DNA of 32,826 bases from Pontiellaceae bacterium B12219 (GTDB taxonomy: Bacteria > Verrucomicrobiota > Kiritimatiellia > Kiritimatiellales > Pontiellaceae), in the NCBI GenBank assembly GCA_029432795.1, contig JARNMJ010000051.1, positions 1 through 32,826 on the forward strand. The letters run 5' to 3'. Shown one piece after another: positions 32,733 to 32,826 of the stretch; position 1 is the stretch's first letter; each line of letters starts with the position of its first letter. The translations under genes and the position numbers were made by a program. The notes under the pieces were generated by a model, which ran no database searches, was not told where the DNA came from, and was given only the letters and a program-made list of their open reading frames with translations.

Positions 32733-32826
32733 TAGTGTAGTGCGCCGCAAATCGGTTTACATTACAAAAAGTTATGGCATGATGGTTTGCATGGGTAGAC
32801 CAATTCTTCAAATAGAAATCAATGAC
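32733..32826 (+). mobile_element. Right IS end, outward-facing, partial
   Basis: The mirror copy of bases 2-95 with 94 of 94 identical. The element begins TAGTGTAGTGCGCC and reads out of the window. Confidence 0.7.
32791..32826 (+). CDS. Putative transposase, N-terminal fragment (right copy)
   Basis: ATG at 32791 opens MGRPILQIEIND, identical to the left-hand copy. The remainder lies outside the window. Confidence 0.5.
   Translation, partial: MGRPILQIEIND

Overview
The window looks like one contig from an obligately anaerobic, Gram-negative-type bacterium of the PVC group, most probably Kiritimatiellota. The reasons are a DUF1080 / Gfo-Idh sugar pair, a giant thrombospondin-type-3 surface protein, a flavodiiron/rubredoxin oxygen-defence cluster, two tripartite RND pumps that need an outer membrane, and many short interspersed repeats of kinds I associate with that group. 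The phylum is an inference from gene content; there is no rRNA or marker gene here. Both ends are the same 94-bp sequence in inverted orientation, carrying the first codons of a putative transposase, so the contig runs between two oppositely oriented copies of one insertion sequence, or was cut there by the assembler.

Layout. 1-95: IS end. 112-936 (-): outer-membrane beta-barrel-like protein. 1259-2503: solitary trpB with a strong terminator. 2627-2806: small membrane peptide. 2980-8677: RND efflux operon (adaptor lipoprotein, inner-membrane pump, TolC-like channel) with 4-bp overlaps. 8769-10595: DUF1080 hydrolase and Gfo/Idh/MocA dehydrogenase, convergent and abutting. 10596-11088: no gene, but a possible small RNA with an intrinsic terminator. 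11089-11793: LuxR-type regulator with a degenerate receiver domain. 12247-19022: 1709-residue secreted protein with three C-type-lectin-like domains among calcium-binding repeats, then two AT-rich secreted proteins of unknown function. 18959-20125: REP-associated transposase (RAYT) gene bracketed by GGGGTCAG repeats. 20145-22339: HEAT-like and DUF1573 envelope proteins. 22340-22943: repeat-rich and gene-free. 22944-25036: Rrf2 regulator, flavodiiron protein, rubredoxin-type peptide and rubredoxin. 25119-31282: heavy-metal RND operon (His/Cys-rich peptide, CusC-, CusB- and CusA-like proteins, lipoprotein). 31279-32732 (-): conserved hypothetical gene, 5'-truncated GlsB/YeaQ gene, HigBA-type toxin-antitoxin cassette between 17-bp direct repeats, and a gene cut off by the right-hand IS.

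Working together. The two RND systems are separate: the first has HAE-like, drug/lipophile features, while the second has a His-rich adaptor and an HME-type permease. Rrf2, FprA and the rubredoxins form a plausible O2/NO-reduction chain in which rubredoxin feeds electrons to the diiron enzyme and a Cys-rich Rrf2 senses the stress. The lectin protein and its two small neighbours form a candidate surface-recognition locus, possibly under the LuxR-type protein.

The most unusual theme is how often short repeats enter or bridge coding sequence. A RAYT-linked repeat writes the C-terminus of one gene and carries the stop codon of the transposase gene. Other repeats sit in frame in the giant protein, in the HEAT-like protein and in a signal peptide. 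One repeat forms a 12-codon mini-ORF that couples cusB-like to cusA-like by two TAATG overlaps.
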